In this document: piece by piece, positions 53,006 to 61,884 of the stretch
Numbering within the stretch: position 1 is the stretch's first letter
Layout of the letters: the number at the start of each line of letters is the position of its first letter
Source: Rhodospirillales bacterium
GTDB taxonomy: Bacteria; Pseudomonadota; Alphaproteobacteria; Rhodospirillales; Casp-alpha2
Direction of reading: 5' to 3'
DNA: 64,000 bases
Assembly: GCA_017640505.1 (NCBI GenBank)
Contig: JAEPQO010000005.1
Location: forward strand, 124,001 to 188,000
Program-made: the position numbers and the translations under genes
The notes under the pieces: generated by a model
What the model was told of the DNA's origin: nothing
Database searches by the model: none
The model's input: only the letters and a program-made list of their open reading frames with translations

Positions 53006-54784
53006 TCAGTCGGCGCCAGCCTGCGGCTGCATGTCGGCGGCGCTTATGCCGGCGACCTCCGTCGGCGCTTTCATTGCGTCGCGCCGGAACGGCTCGCCCA
53101 GCTCCTGGTTGATCAACGCTTCGATGAAAACGGTTTCGCCGTTTTTCTGCGCTTCGATGGCCTTGCCGAGTTCCTCGGTCAGCTGTTCCATGGTCGCCAC
53201 CTGCACGCCCTTGACGCCGCAAGCCTCGGCAATCTTGGCGTACTTCACGTCGAGGTCGAGTTCGGTACCAACGAAGTTGTCCTGATACCAGAGCGTCGTA
53301 TTGCGCTTTTCCGCACCCCACTGGTAGTTGCGGAAGATGACCATGGTGATCGCCGGCCACTCTTCCCGGCCGACGGCAGTCATTTCGTTCATCGAAATCC
53401 CGAACGCACCATCGCCCGCAAATCCGATGACCGGCGTATCCGGGCAGGCGATCTTGGCGCCGACGATCGACGGGAACCCGTAACCGCAGGGACCGAAAAG
53501 GCCCGGCGCCAGATAACGGCGGCCCTTTTCGAAGGTCGGGTAAGCGTTACCGATGGCGCAGTTGTTGCCAATATCGGACGACATGATGAAGTCCTTCGGC
53601 AGCGCCGCCTGAATGGCACGCCATGCCATGCGCGGCGACATCCAGTCGGGCTTCGCCTTGCGGGCGCGCTCGTTCCACGTGGTGCCCGGATCGTCGTCTT
53701 CGTGATCCATAGAGGAAAGCTGCTGCAGCCAGGCCGAGCGGGTCTGGTGGATGGTCTCCTCACGCTCCTTGCGGTTGGTGTCGCCGGCGTCGGCGGGAAG
53801 CTGCGCCAGGATTTGCTCGGCGACCAGCTTGGCGTCGCCCTGAATGGCGACCGAGACCTTCTTGGTCAGGCCGATACGGTCGGCGTTCATGTCAACCTGG
53901 ATCACCTTCGCGTCCTTCGGCCAGTAATCGATGCCGTACCCCGGCAGGGTGGAGAACGGATTGAGGCGCGTGCCAAGGGCGAGCACGACGTCGGCCTGGG
54001 AAATCAGTTCCATGCCTGCCTTGGATCCGTTGTAACCAAGCGGCCCGGCAAACAGCGGGTGCGAACCGGGAAATGCATCGTTGTGCTGATAACCGCAGCA
54101 CACCGGTGCCGACAGTTTCTCGGCGAGCGCGGCGGATGCGGGAATGCCGCCCGAAAGGACGACACCGGCACCGTTCAAGATCACCGGGAACTTAGCGGAG
54201 GCCAGCAGCTTCGCAGCATCGGCAACCGCCTGCGCACCACCCGATGGCCGCTCAAGGCGCACGATTTCCGGAATCTCGATATCGACGACCTGGGTCCAGT
54301 AGTCGCGCGGCACGTTGATCTGCGCCGGCGCGGAACCGCGCCAGGCCTGCTCGATCACGCGGTTCAGCACCTCGGCGATACGGGTCGGATCGCGCACTTC
54401 TTCCTGATAACAGACCATGTCTTCGAACAGGGCCATCTGCGGGATTTCCTGGAAACCACCCTGACCGATCGTCTTGTTCGCGGCCTGCGGCGTCACCAGC
54501 AAAAGCGGTGTGTGGTTCCAGTACGCCGTCTTGACCGGCGTCACGAAGTTGGTAATGCCCGGGCCGTTCTGCGCGATCATCATGCTCATCTTGCCGCTGG
54601 AGCGCGTGAAGCCGTCGGCCATCATGCCGGCGTTGCACTCGTGCGCGCAGTCCCAAAACGTAATCCCGGCTTTCGGGAACAGATCGGACACCGGCATCAT
54701 GGCCGAGCCGATAATCCCGAACGCATGTTCGATACCATGCTTTTGCAGAACTTTTACGAATGCTTCCTCGGTCGTCATTTTCAT
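53006..54784 (-). CDS. xsc: Sulfoacetaldehyde acetyltransferase
   Basis: This 592-residue ThDP enzyme converts sulfoacetaldehyde and phosphate to acetyl phosphate and sulfite. It starts at ATG 54784 (MKMTTEEAF). HAFGIIGSAMMPVSDLFP at the N-terminus and the FAGDGAFGISMNEM ThDP-binding motif with FRNYQWGAEKRNTTLWY are typical of Xsc. It stands alone, with a terminator downstream. Phosphotransacetylase is not in the window. Confidence 0.95.
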   Translation of the reverse strand: MKMTTEEAFVKVLQKHGIEHAFGIIGSAMMPVSDLFPKAGITFWDCAHECNAGMMADGFTRSSGKMSMMIAQNGPGITNFVTPVKTAYWNHTPLLLVTPQAANKTIGQGGFQEIPQMALFEDMVCYQEEVRDPTRIAEVLNRVIEQAWRGSAPAQINVPRDYWTQVVDIEIPEIVRLERPSGGAQAVADAAKLLASAKFPVILNGAGVVLSGGIPASAALAEKLSAPVCCGYQHNDAFPGSHPLFAGPLGYNGSKAGMELISQADVVLALGTRLNPFSTLPGYGIDYWPKDAKVIQVDMNADRIGLTKKVSVAIQGDAKLVAEQILAQLPADAGDTNRKEREETIHQTRSAWLQQLSSMDHEDDDPGTTWNERARKAKPDWMSPRMAWRAIQAALPKDFIMSSDIGNNCAIGNAYPTFEKGRRYLAPGLFGPCGYGFPSIVGAKIACPDTPVIGFAGDGAFGISMNEMTAVGREEWPAITMVIFRNYQWGAEKRNTTLWYQDNFVGTELDLDVKYAKIAEACGVKGVQVATMEQLTEELGKAIEAQKNGETVFIEALINQELGEPFRRDAMKAPTEVAGISAADMQPQAGAD

Positions 54785-55123
54785 GGCTTTGGTTCCTTGT
54801 TTGCCAGCAGGCCGACCCCTCCCCGGGCCAGGCAAATCGCTGTGGCAGTTAGCGATGTCGGTTAGTGATGCATATAAACAAAAATATTCATTAATGAGAC
54901 GATATATCCTACTTTTTCATATCAAGACAGTCTCGTCAAACGTATTTCACGTTGATCTGAGGGTGTGCCCCGACGCCTATGGCCTAGTGGGCAAAGCGTT
55001 TGAGGGTAAGGGCCAGCATCGCAGGGATCATGGTGCCAGCGGCGACGCGGCCGGAAACAACAGCGGCGCTTGCCGGTCCAGGACCCGCAAACGCCGCCGT
55101 TTCGACGGTCAGTCCGTCAGGGA
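54785..55123. other. 339-bp intergenic region upstream of xsc
   Basis: The xsc-proximal part is AT-rich and holds the perfect palindrome TCATTAATGA (54888-54897), a candidate operator. The distal part (54984 to about 55110) on the minus strand keeps a coding-like frame ending LALTLKRFAH-stop but has no start. No other feature is seen. Confidence 0.5.
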
Positions 55124-56200
55124 TTACTTGGCTGCGTCGCGGTTGATCTTGAGCCGCTTGTTCACGAGATCGACCGTATCTTCCACCATCTTGGAGTGCA
55201 TGCCGATGCCGTCGGATAGCGTCTTCACCAGCAGATCCAGCCGTTCGATGTTCGGTGCGCCGGCGAAAAGTGCCCGCGCGGCGGACGATGGCTTGGACAA
55301 CCCTTCCGCCGCGTTCGCGTACTTTTCGAACGGCACCATGTCGGCCGCGTCGGCACCGAGCTTCTGACACAGGTCGTGCACCCAGTTGTACACTTCCTTG
55401 GACGCATCCAGATTGGTATGCACCGCTTCCTTGATAGACCGGGCTGCATCTTCCTGAACGCAACGGTAGTTGCCGGTCATCAGCATCGCCCACTTGGCAA
55501 GCGGCACGAACACCGAGTCGTAAACCTTCAACTTCACCGGCAGTTCGATCGGATTGCCGTCGCCCGGGTCGAAGCGGATATCCATGATATCCTGTTCGAT
55601 CTGGCGCAACATCGCGGTGTGTTCATCGGATACGAACCGCGCCACCTTGAAGTTGGTGGGCAGGCTGACCTGCAGAACGTTGACCGGCTCATCGGGCGGA
55701 CGGAATGCCTGCGGATCCGGGCTGGCCAGCGTCACCAAGTCGCTGTCGAAACCGTCCCAGACGCTCGGGTCCGTATAGCACTGCTTGATGGCTTCGGCCT
55801 CAATGCCGGGCAGCCGCAGCATGTACGGCAGCGGCGGCATATTCATAATCGACATGCACGGCTTACCGGACGCCGCCACCTTCGCCAGCAACTGGCGAAC
55901 ACCGTCGGAGCGGTACTGGGGCTCCTGCATGGCCAGCGCGATGAGATCAAAGTCCGCCGGATCGACGTCACCCGGCCCCGCCGCGGTTACCTTGCCCGGC
56001 GCATTGGCGGAATCGATATGAACCAGCTCGTCACGGCCGCGCACCGGCATCCGCACGTGAATGCCGTCCTTGTTGATCAGTTCGACTTCTTCGGGAAGGC
56101 AGATCAGCGTCGCGTTGTGACCCGCCAGGATGAGTTTGGTCGCCAGCAACGACCCGTAAGACGCCCCCAGGATAAGGACGTTATAAGATTTGTCAGACAT
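55124..56200 (-). CDS. Ketopantoate-reductase-like (ApbA/PanE fold) dehydrogenase
   Basis: This is 358 residues from ATG 56200, preceded by GGGAGGA. The Rossmann start is VLILGASYGSLLATKLILAG and is followed by an acidic VELINKDG segment as in PanE-like proteins. The helical C-terminal half includes FVPLAKWAMLMTGNYRC. It is longer than PanE and has no pantothenate genes around, so the substrate is unknown. It precedes xsc on the same strand. Confidence 0.7.
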   Translation of the reverse strand: MSDKSYNVLILGASYGSLLATKLILAGHNATLICLPEEVELINKDGIHVRMPVRGRDELVHIDSANAPGKVTAAGPGDVDPADFDLIALAMQEPQYRSDGVRQLLAKVAASGKPCMSIMNMPPLPYMLRLPGIEAEAIKQCYTDPSVWDGFDSDLVTLASPDPQAFRPPDEPVNVLQVSLPTNFKVARFVSDEHTAMLRQIEQDIMDIRFDPGDGNPIELPVKLKVYDSVFVPLAKWAMLMTGNYRCVQEDAARSIKEAVHTNLDASKEVYNWVHDLCQKLGADAADMVPFEKYANAAEGLSKPSSAARALFAGAPNIERLDLLVKTLSDGIGMHSKMVEDTVDLVNKRLKINRDAAK

Positions 56201-56450
56201 GTTTCCTCCCAAGTGTAAACGACAGCGGCGGCGCTTCGGTTGACGGCTGAAGTGTCTCTCCCGCTATGTTTCGGCAAATAACTTAACAGCTAAGCGAAAT
56301 GTGCTCCTTATCCGCGGTTAACTCTTGCGTCGACACGGTCTATTTGGGTATCGCACGGCCCGCTGCCAACAGGAAATTGCTGACGATGGAATATTTCCCG
56401 CGTCGTCTGAACCGGTATACTTGGCACCGGCACAAAATGGAGAGGACACC

Positions 56451-56846
56451 ATGACGGAGAACTGGAAGTTCGTTCACAGCAAGGCGGCGGACGCGTCATG
56501 GACGCCCGGCCTTCGACAGATTTTCGAATACCGTGATCTTGATCTGAAAGAAGCGACGGGCGGCGACTATGTCGCGCACCTGATCCGCGCCAATGGCCGC
56601 GAGGACCCGGATGCGGTCCAGCAATGGCATGTGCATCACTGCACCTTCCAGGTTGTGCTGGTGCTGAACGGCTGGGCCGAGTTCGAATACGAGGGCGAAG
56701 GCATTCACCGCATCGAAAAAGGCGACTTCGTGCACCAGCGTCCGGGAATCAAGCACCGCGAAATCGCATGCTCGGAGGACTTCGAGGTGCTGGAAATCGT
56801 TGCACCGGCGAATTTCGAGACCGAAGTCGTCGACCCGCCGGCCTGA
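56451..56846 (+). CDS. Small cupin-domain protein
   Basis: This 131-residue single cupin has QQWHVHHCTFQVVLVLNGWAEFEYEGEG for motif 1 and GDFVHQRPGIKHREIACSEDFEVLEI for motif 2, with His and Glu metal ligands. GGAGAGGA precedes the ATG. The 250 bp upstream to 56200 are a divergent promoter region without other genes. The substrate is unknown. Confidence 0.87.
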   Translation: MTENWKFVHSKAADASWTPGLRQIFEYRDLDLKEATGGDYVAHLIRANGREDPDAVQQWHVHHCTFQVVLVLNGWAEFEYEGEGIHRIEKGDFVHQRPGIKHREIACSEDFEVLEIVAPANFETEVVDPPA

Positions 56847-57203
56847 TCAGTCGTCTACACGCTTCGACAGGATGCGCACTCGTTCCGTCAGGTAGTGCAC
56901 CCAGTAACGCATGAAATCGTCGGCTTCCTTGAGGTGCTTGTCGATATCCTCTGGCCGGATAACGAGCACTTCCGACGCTTCCACGGCAATTGCCGAGGCA
57001 CTCCTCGGGCTATCATCGATCAGCGCCAGCTCTCCGAAAAGCTGGTTCGGCAGGATCGTCGCCAAAACAATCCGTTTGCTGCCCTTATATGTCGTGATCT
57101 CGACCTTTCCCGACTTCAGCAGATACGCGTAGTTGGCGATGTCGCCTTCGTGGAAGATGAGCGCGTCCGGCGGGTAGGTCTTACGGGTGAGGTTTTTGGC
57201 CAT
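56847..57203 (-). CDS. Small cyclic-nucleotide-binding protein
   Basis: This 118-residue protein is one cNMP-binding domain. The beta-roll (FHEGDIANYAYLLKSGKVEI) leads to a phosphate-binding cassette FGELALIDDSPRSASAIAV with the key Glu and Arg. There is no HTH or kinase domain. It lies 13 bp after a second cNMP-binding gene and near a divergent class III cyclase. The stop abuts the cupin stop. Confidence 0.88.
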   Translation of the reverse strand: MAKNLTRKTYPPDALIFHEGDIANYAYLLKSGKVEITTYKGSKRIVLATILPNQLFGELALIDDSPRSASAIAVEASEVLVIRPEDIDKHLKEADDFMRYWVHYLTERVRILSKRVDD

Positions 57204-57216
57204 ACTGTCCACCTGA

Positions 57217-57750
57217 CTACGCTTCCGGATCGAATCCCGGGGGCAACCGGCGTTCGGTATAGCCAACCAGCACCCTGTAGAGTCCACGCAGAAACACATC
57301 CAGTCTGTCGAGCTCGCCGGGTTTCTTCGAGCTTTTCACGAGATGGTAGGCGATCGTGTCGCGCTTGACGGTTTCCGGATTCTTCGGGCGGTTCGGCATC
57401 AGTTCGAATGGCAGGAATTCCTGGCAATATACGATCAGGAACCTGAGCGCGTCGCGCATATCCTCGTCGAGCGCATCGACCCTGCGTTTCAGTTCGCGCC
57501 GTTGACAGCAGTTCAATTCGGTCCGGCCGACGGCGACAGCCGACGCCATCCGGTTCATGTCCGAGATGACACCCATTTCGCCGAAGATATCGCCGGGACC
57601 GATCAAATCGATTTCGTTGATCTCCCGGCCATCCATTTTGAATATCCGGACGTTCCCTGAATTGATCAGGTAGGCTTCGCCGGCACGATCTCCATCCTCG
57701 AAGATCATCTCGCCGTCTTCGTACGTGCGTCTCGTATAATCGCCAGCCAT
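57217..57750 (-). CDS. Cyclic-nucleotide-binding protein with C-terminal helical extension
   Basis: In this 177-residue protein, residues 1-90 form the cNMP domain with cassette FGEMGVISDMNRMASAVAV, retaining Glu and Arg. Residues 100-177 are helical and contain a CC pair (NCCQRREL) and many charged residues; no HTH is recognised. It is probably an effector or scaffold for the cyclase signal. Confidence 0.87.
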   Translation of the reverse strand: MAGDYTRRTYEDGEMIFEDGDRAGEAYLINSGNVRIFKMDGREINEIDLIGPGDIFGEMGVISDMNRMASAVAVGRTELNCCQRRELKRRVDALDEDMRDALRFLIVYCQEFLPFELMPNRPKNPETVKRDTIAYHLVKSSKKPGELDRLDVFLRGLYRVLVGYTERRLPPGFDPEA

Positions 57751-57865
57751 GCTCCCCCACAGTCTGACAGCGTTTCAACTGGAGAGACTATACAATTCCC
57801 CCGATAAATCATTAAAGTAATAACAAGTGACGCGGCCGCAGAGCCCGCGCACGTATGGGGGTGAG

Positions 57866-59539
57866 ATGCGGCTTAATATCGCGCACAAAATATTCGGCAT
57901 TGCGCTGGTCGTGCTGGTCCTGATGGCCGCCGTCGCCGTCTATTCCGTCAAGCTGACGGCGGAAATCAGCAAGGAGTTGGATCTTGTCGCCGGCAAGCAG
58001 CTTCCGCTTTCCGACACGATCGGCCAGATCAACGTGCACACCCTGGAACAGGGCATCCTGCTGCAACGTCTTTTCGCCATGAAAGAAGAAACGCCGGAAG
58101 CCATTGCGAACGTCAAGAAACTGGACGAACGCATCGAGGCGGAGTTCGCGCGCGCCTATGCCCTGTTCGAGGCGGAAGAAAAGACCGAGCACCACCCGGA
58201 GTCGATCCTGAAACTGCACGAAGCCCTGAAGCGGGTCGAACAGGAATACCGACGCTACGAGGATGGCGGGATTGAGTTGCTGGAACTCCATGCCGCCGGC
58301 GACGCGGCCTCGTTTTCCGCCAAGCTGCCGGATTTCAATGCGCTGCAGACGGCCGTCGACACGGAAATCTCAACGCTTCGCAAAACGGTTGAAGGCATTG
58401 CCGAGGATGCCGTGCAGCGCGCCGATGAAAACGAGAAGCGTTTGCTGATCTTCAATTCGGTCATGACCACGATCTCGGCGGTTCTCGGTCTTGGTATTGC
58501 GGCCCTTGTAACCTTCATGCTGGTCCGCAACGTACGCAATCTGGTGCGTGCCGCGGACGAGGTCGGTGACGGTCATCTCGATGTCGAGGTGCCGGTCCTG
58601 ACCGCTGACGAGGTCGGGCACCTGTCATCGAAGTTCAACGATATGGTCGGCGATCTCCGGCTCAAGGAACGCATCAAAGACACGTTCGGGAAGTACATGG
58701 ACCCCCGGATCGTGACCCGGCTGATCGACAACCCGGAACTGACCCAGCTCGGCGGCGAGCGCCAGGAAATGACGGTGATGTTCATCGATCTGCAGGGTTA
58801 CACCACCATCTCCGAAAAGCTCCAGCCGGCCGACCTTGTCCGTATGCTGAACATGTTCCTGGGTGAAATGTCGGATGCGGTGTCGCAGAACGACGGCGTC
58901 ATCAACGATTTTCTGGGTGACGCCGTGATGGCCTACTGGGGGCCTCCGTTCACGAACACCGACGAGCATGCCACGCTCGCCTGCCGTGCGGCGCTCGACG
59001 CGTTCAAGAACTTCGACCGCTACAAGGCCGAGGTGGCGGCGGAACTCAGCACCGAGATCGAAGGTCTCGATATTGCCATGCGGGTCGGCATTTCCACCGG
59101 CGAGGTCATTTCCGGAAATATCGGATCAGCGGCGTCGCGCAAGTTCTCCGTCATCGGCGATCCGGTGAACCTGGGTGCGCGCCTCGAAGGCGTGAACAAG
59201 ACCTACGGTACGCGCGGCATGATCGCAGAGCGGACCCGCAGTATCATCGGCCCAGAGATTCCAGTGCGTGAAGTTGACCTTATTCGCGTCAAAGGGAAGT
59301 TCGAGCCCACCCGGATTTACGAAGTGATCCCGAGGGGTGTCACGCGCGCCTCGTTAACCGACGCGCTCGCCGCATACCGGAAGCAGGAATGGGACACCGC
59401 TGAACGGTTGCTCAGGGCCGGCGCCGAAAGCGAGCCCGACGACCCGGTCCCGGCCGTTTTTCTTGAACGCGTCGCAATCCTGAAAGCCAATCCACCCGGT
59501 CCGGACTGGGACGGCGTCTGGGAATTCCAGACCAAGTAA
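57866..59539 (+). CDS. Membrane class III adenylate/guanylate cyclase with HAMP domain
   Basis: This 557-residue protein has a transmembrane helix (residues 7-30), a coiled periplasmic sensor, a second helix near 200-222, HAMP, then a CHD cyclase domain. Both metal Asp are present in VMFIDLQGYTTISEKL and NDFLGDAVMAYWG. SRKFSVIGDPVNLGARLEG shows the Lys and Asp that favour ATP. The tail after 480 is helical. It is divergent from two cNMP-binding genes. Confidence 0.93.
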   Translation: MRLNIAHKIFGIALVVLVLMAAVAVYSVKLTAEISKELDLVAGKQLPLSDTIGQINVHTLEQGILLQRLFAMKEETPEAIANVKKLDERIEAEFARAYALFEAEEKTEHHPESILKLHEALKRVEQEYRRYEDGGIELLELHAAGDAASFSAKLPDFNALQTAVDTEISTLRKTVEGIAEDAVQRADENEKRLLIFNSVMTTISAVLGLGIAALVTFMLVRNVRNLVRAADEVGDGHLDVEVPVLTADEVGHLSSKFNDMVGDLRLKERIKDTFGKYMDPRIVTRLIDNPELTQLGGERQEMTVMFIDLQGYTTISEKLQPADLVRMLNMFLGEMSDAVSQNDGVINDFLGDAVMAYWGPPFTNTDEHATLACRAALDAFKNFDRYKAEVAAELSTEIEGLDIAMRVGISTGEVISGNIGSAASRKFSVIGDPVNLGARLEGVNKTYGTRGMIAERTRSIIGPEIPVREVDLIRVKGKFEPTRIYEVIPRGVTRASLTDALAAYRKQEWDTAERLLRAGAESEPDDPVPAVFLERVAILKANPPGPDWDGVWEFQTK

Positions 59540-59637
59540 CTTTCCCGACACGATACCGTCACGAACATGTTATTCGCCCAGGGGTGTACTCACCGCGCTG
59601 ACGCGTTAGGCTTTAGCGGATCAGCGGGAGAGCACTC

Positions 59638-61875
59638 ATGTCGAAAACGCAGGCCCGACGCCGGAACAGCCCCGACCCCATCGATATCGCGAAACGTTTC
59701 ACCAGTATCCGGGAGCGGTCCCTGGAACTTGCCGAACCGCTCAGTGCGGAAGACCAGTGTATTCAGTCGATGCCAGACGCCAGCCCGACGAAGTGGCATC
59801 TCGCGCACACCACCTGGTTCTTCGAGACGTTCATCCTGGGCGCATACTCCGACGGGTATGCGGCGTTCAACCCGAACTACAATTACTTGTTCAATTCCTA
59901 TTACGAACAGATCGGCGACCGTCATGCGCGCCCTGAGCGCGGCATGTTGACGCGTCCGCCGCTCAGCGACATTCACGCATACCGCAGCCATGTCGACGCG
60001 GCGATGCAGGCCTATCTCGAACAGTCGCCGGAAAATGATATCCTCGAGCTGATTGAACTCGGTCTGCATCATGAACAACAGCATCAGGAACTCCTGCTGA
60101 CCGACATCAAGCACGCTCTGTCGCGAAACCCGCTCAACCCGGCCTACCACCCACCCCGCCCCTCGGACGCGACGCGCAACCGCGAGCGCGGCTGGACCGC
60201 ACACGCCGGCGGCTTGGTTGAAATCGGCCACGACGGTAACGGCTTCGCATTCGACTGCGAAGGCCCGCGTCACAAGGCGTGGCTGGAACCGTTCAGCATT
60301 GCCTCGCACCCGGTATCGAACGGCGACTACATCGAGTTCATCGAGAACGGCGGCTACACCACGGCAGAACTCTGGCTTTCCGATGGCTGGGCGATGTGCC
60401 AGGAACAGGGCTGGAGCGCCCCGCTCTACTGGCGAAAAAACGATGACGACGAGTGGCGTATCTTCACGCTTTCAGGCCTGCGCCCGGTGGACCCCGATGC
60501 GCCGGTCTGCCATATCAGCTATTACGAGGCAGATGCCTTTGCGCGCTGGGCCGGTGCACGCTTGCCGACCGAGGCGGAATGGGAAGCGGTCGCCAAGACG
60601 CAAAGCTGCGATGGACACTTCGCGGACGCCAATGTCTTCCACCCGATGCCGACACGTGCAGAAGGCCTTGCGCAGATGTTCGGCGACGTCTGGGAGTGGA
60701 CGCAAAGCGCATACGCGGCCTATCCCGGGTTCCGGCCCGACGCCGGTGCTGTGGGCGAATACAACGGCAAGTTCATGTCGGGCCAGATGGTCCTTCGCGG
60801 CGGCTCGTGCGTAACGCCCGAAGGGCATATCCGCGCCAGCTACCGGAACTTCTTTCATCCCTCGGCGCGGTGGCAGTTCTCGGGCCTCCGTCTCGCCAGG
60901 GACGCGGTGCGGTCGACCGGTGACCGACCGGCGCCCGATACGGACGGCGCGGACGACTTCAGGCACGATGTGATGCAAGGGCTTTCGTCTTTGCCGAAGC
61001 AACTGTCGCCGAAATATTTCTACGACGCCGAAGGGGCGCAACTGTTCACCGAAATCTGCCAGCTTGAGGAATACTATCCGACGCGGACCGAAACCCGCAT
61101 CCTGACCGACAACGCCGCGGACATCGCAGCGCACATCGGCCGTCGCGCCATGTTGATCGAATACGGGTCCGGCGCGCTCGACAAGGTGCGCATTCTTCTG
61201 GACGCGCTCGAAGATCCGGTATCGCTCTGCGCCATCGATATATCGGCGGCGCAGCTTCAAACCGCGACCGATGAACTTCAAGCCGCCTATCCCGGCCTGG
61301 ACGTGCTCGCCGTCGAAGCCGATTTCACCCGTGCGGTGACATTGCCGGCACCGAAGCGGGCGCCTGACGCGCGCATCGTGTTCTTCCCCGGCTCCACGAT
61401 CGGCAACTTCGAACCCGCCGATGCCGAGGCATTCCTGCGCGGTGTCACGAAGACCGTCGGCATGGGCGGCATGCTGCTGATCGGCATCGATCTGAAAAAG
61501 GACCTGAAAACCCTGATCGACGCCTATGACGACGACGCCGGGGTTACGGCGGCGTTCAACAAGAATCTGCTGACGCGGATCAACCGTGAACTGGGCGCAG
61601 ACTTCGACATTTCACTGTTCCGGCATATCGCCAGGTACAATGCACATGCAGGCAGGATCGAAATGCATTTGGAAAGCCGCACCGACCAGACGATCACCGT
61701 CGCCGGCAAGGCGTTCTATTTCACCGCCGGCGAGACCATTCATACGGAGAATTCCTACAAGTTCACGCCGGAGGAATTCGAAGCCCTCGCCGCGCGTGCC
61801 GGACTTGAAAGAACGGGACTGTGGATGGACTCGGACGCGCATTTCGCGGTGATGCTGTTCCGCGCCGCCGGTTAG
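59638..61875 (+). CDS. egtB-egtD: EgtB-EgtD fusion: ergothioneine sulfoxide synthase and histidine trimethyltransferase
   Basis: This is one 745-residue frame. Residues 1-430 are EgtB: a DinB-like part with iron ligands His57 (HLAHTTW), His145 and His149 (HHEQQHQE), then an FGE-sulfatase domain (LPTEAEWE, GGSCVTPEGHIRASYRNFF). Residues from about 437 are EgtD: LSPKYFYDAEGAQLFTEIC, EYYPTRTETRIL, SAM-binding IEYGSGALDK and FFPGSTIGNF. It would trimethylate histidine and then join it to a thiol. Fungal Egt1 has the opposite order. Confidence 0.9.
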   Translation: MSKTQARRRNSPDPIDIAKRFTSIRERSLELAEPLSAEDQCIQSMPDASPTKWHLAHTTWFFETFILGAYSDGYAAFNPNYNYLFNSYYEQIGDRHARPERGMLTRPPLSDIHAYRSHVDAAMQAYLEQSPENDILELIELGLHHEQQHQELLLTDIKHALSRNPLNPAYHPPRPSDATRNRERGWTAHAGGLVEIGHDGNGFAFDCEGPRHKAWLEPFSIASHPVSNGDYIEFIENGGYTTAELWLSDGWAMCQEQGWSAPLYWRKNDDDEWRIFTLSGLRPVDPDAPVCHISYYEADAFARWAGARLPTEAEWEAVAKTQSCDGHFADANVFHPMPTRAEGLAQMFGDVWEWTQSAYAAYPGFRPDAGAVGEYNGKFMSGQMVLRGGSCVTPEGHIRASYRNFFHPSARWQFSGLRLARDAVRSTGDRPAPDTDGADDFRHDVMQGLSSLPKQLSPKYFYDAEGAQLFTEICQLEEYYPTRTETRILTDNAADIAAHIGRRAMLIEYGSGALDKVRILLDALEDPVSLCAIDISAAQLQTATDELQAAYPGLDVLAVEADFTRAVTLPAPKRAPDARIVFFPGSTIGNFEPADAEAFLRGVTKTVGMGGMLLIGIDLKKDLKTLIDAYDDDAGVTAAFNKNLLTRINRELGADFDISLFRHIARYNAHAGRIEMHLESRTDQTITVAGKAFYFTAGETIHTENSYKFTPEEFEALAARAGLERTGLWMDSDAHFAVMLFRAAG

Positions 61876-61884
61876 GTCCCCGCG

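Noticed and set aside
59638-61875. OvoA (ovothiol synthase), which has the same domain order
   Set aside because: The C-terminal domain carries EgtD motifs (YFYDAEGA, EYYPTRTE), not the OvoA methyltransferase type.
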